Assembly: GCF_008641065.1 (NCBI RefSeq)
Contig: NZ_VTRS01000004.1
Coordinates: 182,307-246,306 of the forward strand
Reading direction: 5' to 3'
Source of the DNA: Rhabdaerophilum calidifontis
GTDB lineage: Bacteria; Pseudomonadota; Alphaproteobacteria; Rhizobiales; Beijerinckiaceae
DNA: 64,000 nt
Shown here: positions 6,815 to 17,600 of the stretch, in pieces
Numbering within the stretch: position 1 is the stretch's first letter
How the letters are laid out: each line of letters starts with the position of its first letter
The notes under the pieces: generated by a model
What the model was told of the DNA's origin: nothing
Seen by the model: only the letters and a program-made list of their open reading frames with translations
Databases searched by the model: none
Made by a program: the position numbers and the translations under genes

Positions 6815-9277
6815 ATGCGATGGGAGGCGGCGGTGGCATGGCGTCGGGCCGGTTGGGGCCTGCCGCGTCGCGCCGGTCTGCTTACGCGGGCGCTGGCGCT
6901 GCTGTCGGCGACAGGTGGCGGGGCTCTCGCCCAGGAAGCGATGGAATTGCGGCTTCCCGGTCTCGCCGCCGGGCTCGGCATGGCGCAGACCGCGATCCCC
7001 CTCAGCCTCGCCCTGCTGGTCATCACGCTCTATGCAGCCTCGATCTCGATCCTGCATGTTCGGACCCGCAAGAGCTGGAACGACCATTTCGAGGAAATGA
7101 CCCGATCGCTCCGCGAGGCGCAGGCGGCGGCGGAGCGTGCCAATCTCTTCCTGGTCAAGGATCGCCAGTTCCTCGTCGCCTGGAACGGGCCGGCAGGCGA
7201 CGCGGAATTCGACGGTGATCCCGGCATCGTCGTCGACGCGGCCAATCCGCAGCGCGTGCTCGACCTCGTCGAATGGCTCGACCCGGAACAGGCGCGGCGC
7301 ATCGAGCGCTGCATCCTGCAATTGCGCAGCGAGGGTACGGCCTTTTCCGAGCAGGTGCGGTCGCTGCGGGGCGATTATGTCGAGATCGAGGGGCGCCCCG
7401 TCGCCGGCCGTGCGGTGATGGCGATCAAGCTCGCGACCGGCGAGAGGCTGGCGCTCGCGCGGATGCTGGACGAGAAGCACGCGCTCGAAGCGGCGCAGGC
7501 GCAGCTGCAATCGGTTCTCGATGCCATCCCGCAGCCGATCTGGCTGCGGGACCGGCGCGGCCGGCTCGGCTGGGTCAATTCCGCCTATGCCCAGGCGGTC
7601 GAGGCCGCGGGCCCCGACGCGGTGCTCTCCAGCCAGACCGAGATCCTCGATTCCGCCGACCGGGCGCAGATCCGCCGCGTGCAGGCCATCGCGGGGCGCT
7701 GGCGCGGCTCGGTCACCGCCGTCATGGCGGGGCAGCGGCGCAAGGTCGATGTCGTCGAGGTGGCGGGGCCGGAGGGCGGCGGCGGCTTCGCGCTCGATGT
7801 GTCCGAACTGGACGCGACACGCAAGGCACTGGAACGGCAGATGGAGGCGCATGTCCGCACGCTCGACGAATTGCCGAGCGCGGTGGCGATCTTCGATCAC
7901 ACGCAGCGGCTGACCTATTCGAACCGCGCCTTCGCCGAATTGTTCGGGCTCGACGCCGCCTTCCTCGCCGCCGGGCCGACCAATGGCGAATGGCTCGACC
8001 GTCTGCGCGCGACCGGCCGGCTGCCGGAGGCGGCGGATTACCGGGAATGGAAGGCCTCGCTCCTCGCCCATTACGCCCAGACCGAGACCAGCGAATATGG
8101 CTGGCGCCTCGCCAATGGCCGGGCGCTGCGCGTCGTCGTCACGCCCGATCCGCAGGGCGGCCTGACCTACCTCTTCGAGGACGAGACCGAGCGCTTCACG
8201 CTCGAAACCTCCTATGAGGAGCTGAAGAACACCCAATGGGAGACGCTGATGGCGCTCTCGGAGGGCGTCGGCGTGTTCGGCTCGGATGGCCGGCTGCAAT
8301 TGTCGAACCCCGCCTTCGCGCGGATCTGGGGCCTCGCACCGGAGGCGCTCCAGGTCGGGGAGCATGTCGAGGCGATCGGCGCGCTCTGCCTGACCTGCCC
8401 CCCGGACACCTGGCGGCGGATCGTCGAGATCGCCTGCGGGCTCGCCGAAGCGCGGGAGGACCAGCATTTCGAGGTGACGACCACCGATTCCCGCACCCTG
8501 ATGGTGGCGACCACGCCCCTGCCGGACCGTGCGACGCTCGTGACGGTCACCGACATCACCGACACGGTTGCGCAGGAACAGCGGCTTCGCGAACATAACG
8601 AGGCGCTGAAACAGGCTGCGCGGCTCAGGACCGATTTCATCAAGAGCGTTTCCTTCGAGCTGCGCTCGCCGCTGACCAATGTCGTCGGCCTCGCCCAGGC
8701 GCTCGCAGGCGGCGTGGCGGGCCCGCTCTCGCCGAAGCAGCTCGCCTATGCGCAGGATCTCGGCCGCTCCGCCGATGCCGTTCTGGCACTGACGGCCGAT
8801 ATCCTCGATCTCGCCGGGATCGAGACCGGCGATGTCGAGTTCCAGCCGGCGCCCGTCGATCTCGCGGAGGCGATCCGCGACGCGATGGAAGGGCTCAAGG
8901 ACCGGCTCGGCGACGCCAAGGTCCGGCTCGCGCTCAATCTCCAGACCGGGCTCACGACGATCGAGGCCGATCCGCGCCGCTTCCGCCACATCGTCTTCAA
9001 TCTCATCGCCAATGCCGTCTCGTTTTCCGAACCCGGCGACACGGTGCGGCTCGCGGTGCGGCGGGAGAATATCGGCGTCGTGATCGAGGTCACGGATGCC
9101 GGCAAGGGGCCGGGGATCGGTGGCATGGCCGATCGCGGCCTGCCGGAGGTCGAGCGCGAGAACGGGCTGCGCTATTCCCTCGCCAAGGCGCTCGTCCATC
9201 TCCATGGCGGCCGGATCGAGATCGCCGACGACCCCCAGGGCGGCCAGCGCACAATCGTGGTGCTGCCGAATGCCTGA
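6815..9277 (+). CDS. divL: DivL-like PAS-domain pseudo-histidine kinase
   Basis: An 820-residue membrane-anchored protein with a hydrophobic segment near residues 52-75, several PAS-type regions (about 100-590), a HisKA-like helix pair and an ATPase-like domain. The H-box reads SFELRSPLTNVVG, so Phe614 replaces the phospho-acceptor His. The G boxes are eroded (DAGKGPGIG and GLRYSLAK). Caulobacter DivL has Tyr at this position and regulates the CckA kinase and polarity rather than acting as a kinase; its Hyphomicrobiales homologue sits next to ahcY and tsaE as here. GAGGAGG lies seven bases before ATG 6815. The stop overlaps tsaE. Confidence 0.82.
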   Translation: MRWEAAVAWRRAGWGLPRRAGLLTRALALLSATGGGALAQEAMELRLPGLAAGLGMAQTAIPLSLALLVITLYAASISILHVRTRKSWNDHFEEMTRSLREAQAAAERANLFLVKDRQFLVAWNGPAGDAEFDGDPGIVVDAANPQRVLDLVEWLDPEQARRIERCILQLRSEGTAFSEQVRSLRGDYVEIEGRPVAGRAVMAIKLATGERLALARMLDEKHALEAAQAQLQSVLDAIPQPIWLRDRRGRLGWVNSAYAQAVEAAGPDAVLSSQTEILDSADRAQIRRVQAIAGRWRGSVTAVMAGQRRKVDVVEVAGPEGGGGFALDVSELDATRKALERQMEAHVRTLDELPSAVAIFDHTQRLTYSNRAFAELFGLDAAFLAAGPTNGEWLDRLRATGRLPEAADYREWKASLLAHYAQTETSEYGWRLANGRALRVVVTPDPQGGLTYLFEDETERFTLETSYEELKNTQWETLMALSEGVGVFGSDGRLQLSNPAFARIWGLAPEALQVGEHVEAIGALCLTCPPDTWRRIVEIACGLAEAREDQHFEVTTTDSRTLMVATTPLPDRATLVTVTDITDTVAQEQRLREHNEALKQAARLRTDFIKSVSFELRSPLTNVVGLAQALAGGVAGPLSPKQLAYAQDLGRSADAVLALTADILDLAGIETGDVEFQPAPVDLAEAIRDAMEGLKDRLGDAKVRLALNLQTGLTTIEADPRRFRHIVFNLIANAVSFSEPGDTVRLAVRRENIGVVIEVTDAGKGPGIGGMADRGLPEVERENGLRYSLAKALVHLHGGRIEIADDPQGGQRTIVVLPNA

Positions 9278-10907
9278 TCCCGGCACGCTGCCGTCCGACC
9301 GGGCGGAATGGACCCTGCACCTGGCGGACGAGGCCGCGATGCGCCGCTTCGGCGCGCGGCTCGCCGCCGATCTCCGTCCCGGTGACCTGGTGACGCTCTC
9401 CGGCGATCTCGGCACCGGCAAGACGACGCTTGCCCGCGCGATCATCCGCAGCCTGGTGCGCGACCCCAACCTCGAGGTGCCGAGCCCGACCTATACGCTG
9501 CTCCAGACCTATGACGCGGCCGATTTCCGCATCGTCCATGCCGATCTCTACCGGGTTGGCGACCCGGCGGAACTGATCGAACTCGGCTGGGAGGACGCCG
9601 CCGAGAATGCGATCGTCCTGTGCGAATGGGCGGAGAAGGCCGGCGAAATCCTCGCCGAGGACCGCGTGGAGATCCGCCTCGCGATCCCGCCCGACGGTGC
9701 GGGGCGGGTGCTCTCGCTCGTCGGGCATGGCCGGCTTAGCGCGCGCATCGCCCGCGCGCAGAAGCTCGATGCGCTTTTTGCGCGCGCCGGATTTCACGAG
9801 CCGCGCCGCGATTTCATGCTTGGCGATGCCTCGGTGCGGGCCTATGAGCGGCTGACCGATCCAGAAACGGGGCGGAGCGCGATCCTGATGATCGCGCCGC
9901 GGCGGCCGGACGGCCCGCCGATCCGCCTGGGCAAGAGCTATTCGGAACTCGTGCATCTCGCGGAAAGCGTGCACGCCTTCGTCGCCATGGCGCGCGGCCT
10001 TCTCGCGCAGGGGCTCTCGGCGCCGGCCATCCTCGCCGCCGATCTCGAGGCGGGGCTGCTGGTCGTCGAGGATCTCGGCGCGGAGGGAATTGTCGACGAA
10101 ACCGGGCCGATCCCCGAGCGCTACGGGCTCGCGATCGATGTGCTTGCCGATCTCCATGGCCGGGTCCTGCCGCACGAACTGCCGGTCGAGGGGCTCCAGA
10201 CGCATCGCCTGCACCGCTACGATCTCGAAGCGATGACGATCGAGGCGGAGCTCCTGCTCGACTGGTTCTATCCCTACCGGCTCGCGCGCAACCCCAATGC
10301 ACTCACCCGGCTCGGCTTCGTGGACAATTGGGTTTCGGCGCTCGAAACCGTGCTCGCCGGCGAGCGGACCTGGACCCTGCGCGATTACCATTCGCCGAAC
10401 CTGCTCTGGCTGCCGGAGCGCGAGGGTCTGCGCCGGATCGGCCTGCTCGATTTCCAGGATTGCGTGCTGGGCCACCCGGCCTATGACGTCGTCTCGCTGC
10501 TTCAGGATGCGCGGGTGACGGTGCCGGAAGCGCTCGAACTCCAGCTTCTCGCGCGTTATGCGCTGCGCCGGCGCGCGGCGAACCCGGATTTCGACATGCA
10601 GGCCTTCGCCACCGCCTATGCCATTCTCGGCGCGCAGCGGGCCTCGAAAATCCTCGGCATCTTCGTGCGGCTCGACCGGCGCGACGGCAAGCCGGCCTAT
10701 CTCCGGCACCTGCCGCGCATCGAGGCCTATCTCAAGCGTTGCCTTCGTCATCCGGCCTTGGCAAAGCTCAGCGCGTGGTATGCGGCCAGCCTGCCGGGTT
10801 TCGATATCCCGGCGGCCGCGGCAGGTGACGGGGCGGATGATGGCGATCGGCAAGGCGATGGTGCTGGCGGCGGGCCTCGGGACCCGGATGCGGCCGCTGA
10901 CCGATGA
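9270..10907 (+). CDS. Fused TsaE (t6A synthesis ATPase) and AmgK-type sugar kinase
   Basis: A 545-residue fusion. Residues 1-165 are TsaE, with P-loop GDLGTGKT (45-52) and VPSPTYTL, HADLYR and LCEWAEK; TsaE is the ATPase of threonylcarbamoyl-adenosine tRNA modification. Residues 180-530 are an aminoglycoside-phosphotransferase-fold kinase with TLRDYHSPNLLW and LLDFQD. With a MurU-type uridylyltransferase next, this half is best read as AmgK, the anomeric MurNAc/GlcNAc kinase of cell-wall recycling. This fusion is common in Hyphomicrobiales. ATG 9270 overlaps the divL stop. The last 24 residues (Gly-, Asp-rich) are encoded over the start of murU. Confidence 0.88.
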   Translation: MPDPGTLPSDRAEWTLHLADEAAMRRFGARLAADLRPGDLVTLSGDLGTGKTTLARAIIRSLVRDPNLEVPSPTYTLLQTYDAADFRIVHADLYRVGDPAELIELGWEDAAENAIVLCEWAEKAGEILAEDRVEIRLAIPPDGAGRVLSLVGHGRLSARIARAQKLDALFARAGFHEPRRDFMLGDASVRAYERLTDPETGRSAILMIAPRRPDGPPIRLGKSYSELVHLAESVHAFVAMARGLLAQGLSAPAILAADLEAGLLVVEDLGAEGIVDETGPIPERYGLAIDVLADLHGRVLPHELPVEGLQTHRLHRYDLEAMTIEAELLLDWFYPYRLARNPNALTRLGFVDNWVSALETVLAGERTWTLRDYHSPNLLWLPEREGLRRIGLLDFQDCVLGHPAYDVVSLLQDARVTVPEALELQLLARYALRRRAANPDFDMQAFATAYAILGAQRASKILGIFVRLDRRDGKPAYLRHLPRIEAYLKRCLRHPALAKLSAWYAASLPGFDIPAAAAGDGADDGDRQGDGAGGGPRDPDAAADR

Positions 10908-11553
10908 CAGGCCGAAGCCGCTGATCGCCGTCGGCGGCAAGACGCTCCTCGATCATAATCTCGACCGGCTCGCCGAAGCCGGCATCGGCACCGCGATCGT
11001 CAATGTGCATTACCTGCCCGACCAGATCATCGCGCATCTGCGGGGCCGGACGCGGCCACGGATCGTGATCTCCGACGAGCGCGGGCGGCTGCTCGATTCC
11101 GGCGGCGGGATCGCGCGTGTCATCGACGCGTTCGGCGACGACCCCTTCCTGAGCCTCAATGCCGATTCGATCTGGCTCGACGGGCCGCGCCGCAATCTCG
11201 ACCGCATGATCGAGGCCTTCGACCCGGCGCGGATGGACGCCCTGCTGCTGGTCGCCCCGGCGGTGACGAGCATCGGCTGGGGCAATCGCGGCGATTTCTT
11301 CCTGGAGCAGGACGGCCGCCTGCGCTGGCCGGCAAAGGGCGAGGTGACCGCCTTCGCCTATACCGGCGTCGCGATCCTCAAGCCGGAAAGCTTCCGCGGC
11401 CGGCCGGAGATCTTCTCGCTGAAGGCGGTTTTCGACGCGGCGATCGCCGCCGGACGGCTCCATGGTCTCAGGCTGGACGGTGTTTTCATGCATGTCGGCA
11501 CGCCGGAGGCCCTTGTCGAGGCCGAGCGCGCGCTCGCCAGTTTCGCCCGCTGA
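10837..11553 (+). CDS. murU: MurU-type nucleotidyltransferase (MurNAc-1-P uridylyltransferase)
   Basis: About 238 residues of sugar-nucleotidyltransferase fold: LAAGLGTRMRPLTDDRPKPL signature near residue 10, LDHNLDRL, and the LNADSIWLDG metal-site strand. MurU converts MurNAc-1-phosphate to UDP-MurNAc, bypassing de novo synthesis and thus fosfomycin-sensitive MurA. Pairing with the AmgK half of the previous gene supports that role over a generic hexose-1-phosphate transferase. Two tandem ATGs (10837 and 10840) are possible. The first 71 bases overlap the upstream gene in another frame, suggesting translational coupling. Confidence 0.85.
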   Translation: MMAIGKAMVLAAGLGTRMRPLTDDRPKPLIAVGGKTLLDHNLDRLAEAGIGTAIVNVHYLPDQIIAHLRGRTRPRIVISDERGRLLDSGGGIARVIDAFGDDPFLSLNADSIWLDGPRRNLDRMIEAFDPARMDALLLVAPAVTSIGWGNRGDFFLEQDGRLRWPAKGEVTAFAYTGVAILKPESFRGRPEIFSLKAVFDAAIAAGRLHGLRLDGVFMHVGTPEALVEAERALASFAR

Positions 11554-11555
11554 GC

Positions 11556-14500
11556 ATGGCACGGGCGCGGCCGGCCGTCTTCACGATCGCGCCGGGGGCC
11601 GATTTCGCGCGTGAGACGGTGGCGGCGCTGCTTGCGGGGCGGCTGATCGCGCTGCCCTTCGCGACCGAGCCGGCGCGGCTCGCCGATCTCGTGATCCATG
11701 TCCCGACCCGGCGGGTGCGCCCGCTTCTTGAGGCGGCCTTCGCCGCGGCGCTGGCGCCGCGCGCGGCGATCCTGCCGGTGATCCGCCCGCTGGCCGAGCC
11801 CGCCGACCCGTTCGAGGCGGGGTTCGACATCGAGGCCGGGTTCGCGGCCGGGGCATCACTCGACCCGCGTCCGGTCGGAGTGGCGGAACGGCGGTTCCGG
11901 CTGTTGCCGCTCGTCGAGGCGTGGCGGCGCGGGCTCTCGGGTGCCGGGAAGCCCGACCTGCGGGGAAGCCTCGCACTGGCCGACCAGCTCGGCAGGCTGA
12001 TCGACGAGATGCGCATCGCCGGCATCCCGCTTGCGGCGCTCGAATCGGCGCCGCCGCCGGGCTATGACCCGGCGCGTTTCGACCTCTACTGGACGCAGAG
12101 CCGCGAATTCCTGCGCATTGCGGCCCGCTATTGGCCGCAGGTTCTGGAGGAGATCGGCGGGCGCGACGCGATGGATCTCCGGCTCGCGGCGATCGAGGCG
12201 GAAACCGCGCGCCTGGTCGCGACCGACCCGAAGACGCCGGTGCTCGTGATCGGCTCGACAGGCTCGGTGCCGGCGACGGCCCGGCTGATGCGGGCGGTGG
12301 CGCGGCTCGATTACGGCGCCGTCGTGCTCCCCGGTCTCGACCGCGACCGGCTCGACCCTGCCGCCTGGGCGCTGATCGGCGCACCGGATTCCTCGCTCGC
12401 GACCCGCGTCGGACATCCGCAGGCGAGCCTCAAGCGGACCCTCGCCGAGATCGGGATCGACCGCGCCGATGTCGTGCCACTCGGGCCGGACCATCCCCGC
12501 AATTCCCTGATCGTCGAGGCGCTGCGCCCGGCCGAGAGCGTCGATCGCTGGCGCGAGACACGCGCCGGGATCGATCTCGACGCCGCCCTTGCCGGCCTGT
12601 GCGTGATCGATGCGCCGGACGAGCGCGAGGAGGCGCTCGCGATCGCGATCCTGATGCGGGAAACGCTCGAAGATCCGGTCCGGCGCGTCGCCTTCGTCAC
12701 CGCGGATCGCGGCCTTGCCGAACGGGTTGGCGCGGAATTGCGCCGCTTCGGCATCAATGCGACCGATTCCGCCGGCGTACCGCTCGGCGCCCGACCGGCC
12801 GGGCGGCTCGCCCGGCTCTTCCTCAAGGCGGCGCGCGAGATGGACGGTGCCGCGCTGCTGGCGCTGCTGCGCGACCCGCTGACGCGCCTCGACCGCGATG
12901 CCGCCACGATCGCGCGGCTGGCCGACGCACTCGAAATCCTCGTGTTGCGCGGCCGTCATTTCTCGCCGGCGAGCAGCCTCGCCGAGCGGATCCGCGCCGC
13001 GCTCGCCGCGCCGCCCCGCGCACGCGGCCCCGCCGCACGGATCGAGGCCGACCGGCGTGCGGAACTCCCCGCGCTCGGCGCGGCGCTGGACGCGCTGCTC
13101 GCGCCCTTCGCCACCCGGCTCCCGGAAACCGCGCTCGGCCCCCTCGTCGCGACGCTTGCGGAGGCGCTGCGGATGCTGACGCGGGACGAGGACGGGACGG
13201 TGCTGCTCGAGCAGGATCCCGACGGCGCCGATCTCCTCGACCTCCTCGCCGAAACCGGCGCGCATGGTGCGGCGGCGCCGGTGCGACCCGCCGATCTCGG
13301 CCCGGCGCTCGACCTGCTGCTCGAGGGGATGCGCGTTGCGCGCGGCACCCCGGAGGCGCGTGCCGTCATCCTCGGCCCGCTCGAGGCGCGGCTCGTCGCC
13401 GCCGACCGCGTCATCCTCGGCGGGTTGCGTGAGGGCGCCATGCCGCCGGTGCCCCCGGAGGATCCGTTCCTCAACCGGGCGATGCGGCTCGATCTCGGCC
13501 TCCAGCCGCCGGAATGGCGGATCGGCCAGAGCGCGCATGATTTCCAGATGCTCGCCGGCCATGCCGACCTCGTGCTGAGCCATGCCCGCCGCGCCGGGGA
13601 CCAGCCCAGCTTGCCCTCGCGCTTCCTGCGCCGGCTCGAAGCGATTCTCGGCGCGGAGCGCTGGAAGACCCTGACGGAGCGCGGCGAGGCGATCCTGGCC
13701 CTCGGCCGGGCGCTCGACGCGGCCGGCCCGGAACACCCCGCCCCCCGGCCGACGCCGATCCCCGTCGCGCCGCGCCTGCCGGAACGGCTCGCCATCACCG
13801 AGATCGAGACGCTGCGCCGCGATCCCTACGCGATCTATGCGCGGCATCTGCTGGCGCTCGAGCCGCTCGAGCAGATCGACCCCGAGCCCGATGCCCGCGA
13901 GAAAGGCACCTTCCTCCACCGCGCGCTCGAACTCTATTGCGCGGCCGAGCCCCCCGCGGATCCCGATCTCGCGGCGCAGCGCCTGCGCGAGATCGGCGCG
14001 GAATGCTTCGCCCCCTTGCGGCACGAGCCGGAATTGTTCGAGTTCTGGTGGCGACAATTCGAGGCGATCATCCCCGGTTTCGTCAGATTCGACCGGGCGC
14101 GACGGATGGCCGGAAACCGCGTCCTCGTCGAACGCGGCGGGCATTTCGCGCTGTCCCTGCCCTCGGGGCCGCTCGTGACGATCCACGGCAAGGCAGACCG
14201 GCTCGAAATGGACGGCGAAGGCCGGCTTACGGTGCTCGACTACAAATCCGGCACGCTTCCCGGCGCCGGCGAGATCGCCGCAGGGCTGGCGGCGCAATTG
14301 CCGATCACCGCCGCGCTGGCCTGCCGCGGCGCCTTTGCCGACATCGACCCCTCCGGAGGAATCGCCGCGCTTGCGCATGTGCCGATCGGCGACCGTAACT
14401 CCGTTGAAGCGAAATGGATCAAGACCGATCCCGAGACGGCCGACGCCTTCGTCGCACGCCAATTCGCGGCGCTCGTGGCGGATCTCGACGCGCTGGCGCG

Positions 14501-14630
14501 CGGCGCGATGCCCTATCTCTCCCGCGCCCGCATGAAAGCCGACCGGGACGGCGCCTACGACCATCTCGCCCGGTTCGGGGAATGGAGCCCTGCCGAGGCC
14601 GAACCCGATGCCGAGGAGGACGAGGCATGA
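11556..14630 (+). CDS. addB: AddB, double-strand break repair helicase-nuclease subunit
   Basis: A 1024-residue subunit of the AddAB (RecBCD-like) complex that resects double-strand ends for RecA. The N-terminal half is a degenerate UvrD-like helicase: the usual Walker A is not evident near the start (HVPTRRVRPLLEAAF), as in alphaproteobacterial AddB. Residues about 760-980 carry a PD-(D/E)XK nuclease: KGTFLHRALELY, then GKADRLEM and VLDYKSG with the catalytic Asp and Lys. It starts two bases after the murU stop and overlaps addA by four bases. Confidence 0.94.
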   Translation: MARARPAVFTIAPGADFARETVAALLAGRLIALPFATEPARLADLVIHVPTRRVRPLLEAAFAAALAPRAAILPVIRPLAEPADPFEAGFDIEAGFAAGASLDPRPVGVAERRFRLLPLVEAWRRGLSGAGKPDLRGSLALADQLGRLIDEMRIAGIPLAALESAPPPGYDPARFDLYWTQSREFLRIAARYWPQVLEEIGGRDAMDLRLAAIEAETARLVATDPKTPVLVIGSTGSVPATARLMRAVARLDYGAVVLPGLDRDRLDPAAWALIGAPDSSLATRVGHPQASLKRTLAEIGIDRADVVPLGPDHPRNSLIVEALRPAESVDRWRETRAGIDLDAALAGLCVIDAPDEREEALAIAILMRETLEDPVRRVAFVTADRGLAERVGAELRRFGINATDSAGVPLGARPAGRLARLFLKAAREMDGAALLALLRDPLTRLDRDAATIARLADALEILVLRGRHFSPASSLAERIRAALAAPPRARGPAARIEADRRAELPALGAALDALLAPFATRLPETALGPLVATLAEALRMLTRDEDGTVLLEQDPDGADLLDLLAETGAHGAAAPVRPADLGPALDLLLEGMRVARGTPEARAVILGPLEARLVAADRVILGGLREGAMPPVPPEDPFLNRAMRLDLGLQPPEWRIGQSAHDFQMLAGHADLVLSHARRAGDQPSLPSRFLRRLEAILGAERWKTLTERGEAILALGRALDAAGPEHPAPRPTPIPVAPRLPERLAITEIETLRRDPYAIYARHLLALEPLEQIDPEPDAREKGTFLHRALELYCAAEPPADPDLAAQRLREIGAECFAPLRHEPELFEFWWRQFEAIIPGFVRFDRARRMAGNRVLVERGGHFALSLPSGPLVTIHGKADRLEMDGEGRLTVLDYKSGTLPGAGEIAAGLAAQLPITAALACRGAFADIDPSGGIAALAHVPIGDRNSVEAKWIKTDPETADAFVARQFAALVADLDALARGAMPYLSRARMKADRDGAYDHLARFGEWSPAEAEPDAEEDEA

Positions 14631-17600
14631 GCCGGCGCCTCGTCGTCCCCGACGCGGAGCAGGCCACCCGCCTGCTCGCCACGAGCCCGCGGATCGACAG
14701 CTGGGTGGCGGCGAATGCCGGTTCGGGCAAGACGACGCTGCTTGCCAATCGCGTCATCCGCCTGCTGCTCGCCGGCGCGGCACCGGACCGCATCCTGTGC
14801 CTGACCTTCACCAAGGCGGCGGCGGCGGTGATGCAGGCCCGGATCTTCCACGATCTCGCGCGCTGGGTCGAACTCGACGATGCGGCGCTTGCGGCCGATA
14901 TCGCGCGGATTTCGGACGCCGCCGAGCCCCCGCCTGCACCGGAGCAGCTGCGGCGGGCGCGGACCCTGTTCGCCCGCGCGATCGAGGCGCCGGGCGGGCT
15001 CAAGATCCAGACCATCCACGCCTTTGCGGAGCGGGTCCTGCATCTCGCGCCGATCGAGGCGGGCGTTCCGCTCGGCTTCCGCGTGATCGACGAGGCGGAG
15101 ACCGCCGAGGAGATCGCCGCCGCCCGGCATGCGACGATCGACGCCGCGCTGAGGCCGCCGGAAAGCGGCCTGACCCTGGCCTTCCGCACGATCGTCGAGA
15201 CCGGCGGCCGCGACGGGTTCGCCCGCGCGCTCCAGGATGCGCTCGGCCTTCTCGCGGGACTCGCCCTGCGCGGCGAACCGCTTCCGCCCCCCGAGGCGCG
15301 CGAGCGCGCCTACAGGCAGGCGCTCGGCGTGCCGGAGGACGAGACCATGGCCCGGATCGAGGCCGATCTCGCCGCGGCCATCATGCCGGCGCCGATGCTG
15401 CGCACCGCCGCAGCAGCCATCCGGGCCGGGAAGACCGTCTCGAAGCAGCAGGAAGAGCGCGCGAAGCGCTTCGATGCGCTCGCCACGCATGACCGCCGCA
15501 GCCCGACCTGGCGGGAGACGGCCCTCGAACTGTTCCTCACGAAAGAGCAGGCGCGCTACCAAAGGTCGATCTTCCTCGCCGAAACGCAGCGTGCCCATCC
15601 CGAACTCCAGCCGGCGGCGGAGCGCGCGGCCGATGCCTGCCTCGCCTATCTTGCCCGCCGCACCGCATTCCGGGCCCTGGAGCGCTCCCGAGCGCTCTCG
15701 GCCTTCGCGGAAGCGGTGCGCATCCGCTACGAGGCTGCGAAGCGCGCACGCAGCCTGCTCGATTTCGGCGATCTGATCGCGGCGCTGCGGCGGCTGCTGC
15801 AGGACGGGCATGCCGCCTGGCTGATGATGAAGCTCGATGCCGGGATCGAGCACGTGCTCGTTGACGAGGCGCAGGACACCACCCCGGAAATGTGGGACAT
15901 CATCCGCGCCCTGACCGATGAATTTTTTGCCGGCGAAGGACAGGCCCTCCGACGTCGGACGCTGTTCGTCGTCGGCGACGAGAAGCAATCGATCTATTCG
16001 TTCCAGGGCGCCGATCCGCATGCCTTCGACGCCGCCCGGCGCCATTTCGCCGCCCTCGCTCCGGCGGAATCGCGCATCGCGGCGCCGGTCCGGCTTGCCT
16101 CGTCGTTCCGCTCGGTCGATGCGGTGCTCGACGCGGTGGACGCGGTTTTCGCCACGGACGACCGCGCGCGCGGCCTCGGCGCCGAGATGGGCGCCATCCG
16201 CCATGTGGCGGCACGGGCCGGCGCGCCGGGCCTCGTCGAACTCTGGCCGCCGGAGCCCAGGCCCGAGGCGGGCGGGATGCCGGCCGAGCAGGCGCTCGCC
16301 GAACGGATCGCCGGCACCATCGCCCATTGGCTCGCGACCGGGGAGCGGCATCTCGATGATGGCCGCCCGGTGCGGGCAGGCGATATCCTGATCCTCGTGC
16401 GCCGGCGCAATGCCTTCACAAGCGCGATGCTGCGGGCGCTGAAGCGGCACGCCGTCCCGGTCTCGGGCGCGGACCGGCTGAAGCTTCAGGGCGCGCTCGC
16501 AGTGCGGGATCTGCTTGTGATCGGTGAGGCTCTGCTCTGCGGGGAGGACGATCTGGCGCTTGCGACCGCGCTGCGGACGCCGCTGTTCGATCTCGCTGAA
16601 GAGGAACTCGCAGCCCTGGCGCGCGGGCGCGCCGGCTCCCTGCGGCAGGCCTTGCGGGAGAAGGCCCAGACGCCGCGCCTCGCGGGGATCGCCGCCGCGC
16701 TCGACCGGCTCGGCGCGACGGCCCGCTCCATGAGCCCCTTCGCCTTCTTCGCCACGCTGCTGACCGACCCGGCGCCGGGCATGCCGGAAATCGACGGCCG
16801 CCGGGCGATGCTGCGGCGGCTCGGCACCGACGCGGCCGAACCGCTCGATGCCTTCCTCGACGAGGCGCGTGCCTTCGCCGAGCGGGAGCCGGCCTCGCTT
16901 CTGGCCTTCATCGCCGCGGAACGCCGCCGCGAGACCGAGATCAAGCGCGATCTCGAACAGGGCCGCGACGCGGTGCGCGTGATGACGATCCACGGCGCGA
17001 AAGGGCTGGAGGCGCCGATCGTCTTCCTCGCCGATACCTGCGCAACGCCGGACCCGAAGCTTGAATCGCGCGTGCTGCTGCTGCGTGCCCCTTCCGGTGC
17101 GCCGGTGCTCGCCTGGGGCGGGCCGGCAAAGAGCGACGAACCCGACAGCATGCGACACCGTCGCGATGCGATGCGGCAGGCGACGCTCGAGGAATATCGC
17201 CGCCTGCTCTATGTCGGCCTGACCCGCGCCGGAGATCGGCTTTATATCGCCGGATATAAGCCGGCGAAGCAGCCGGATTCACCCCTCGAACGCACCTGGT
17301 ATCAGCTGGTCGAGACCGGATTGGCCGAACTCTCCGGGCTGGCGGAGATCCCGCGTGAGGATGGCGGCACCCTCCGCCGCTTCGCACCGCGCTCCGCCGC
17401 AGCACCGACGCGGGAGGAGGCGGTGAAAACCCCGGCGCCGCCACCGGATCCGCCCGGCTGGCTGTTCCGCCCCGTGCCGGAGGCGCCGGCGGCACCGCCT
17501 CCGCTGCGCCCCTCGCGGCCTGCCTTCGCCATTGAGCCGGAGGGCGGCGGGCGCGGCGAGGCCAGGCGGCGCGGCCTGCTGATCCACCGCCTGCTCGAAC

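Noticed and set aside
10558..10836. Longer N-terminus for MurU
   Set aside because: The nucleotidyltransferase signature starts within ten residues of ATG 10837; upstream codons are the other frame of the kinase gene.
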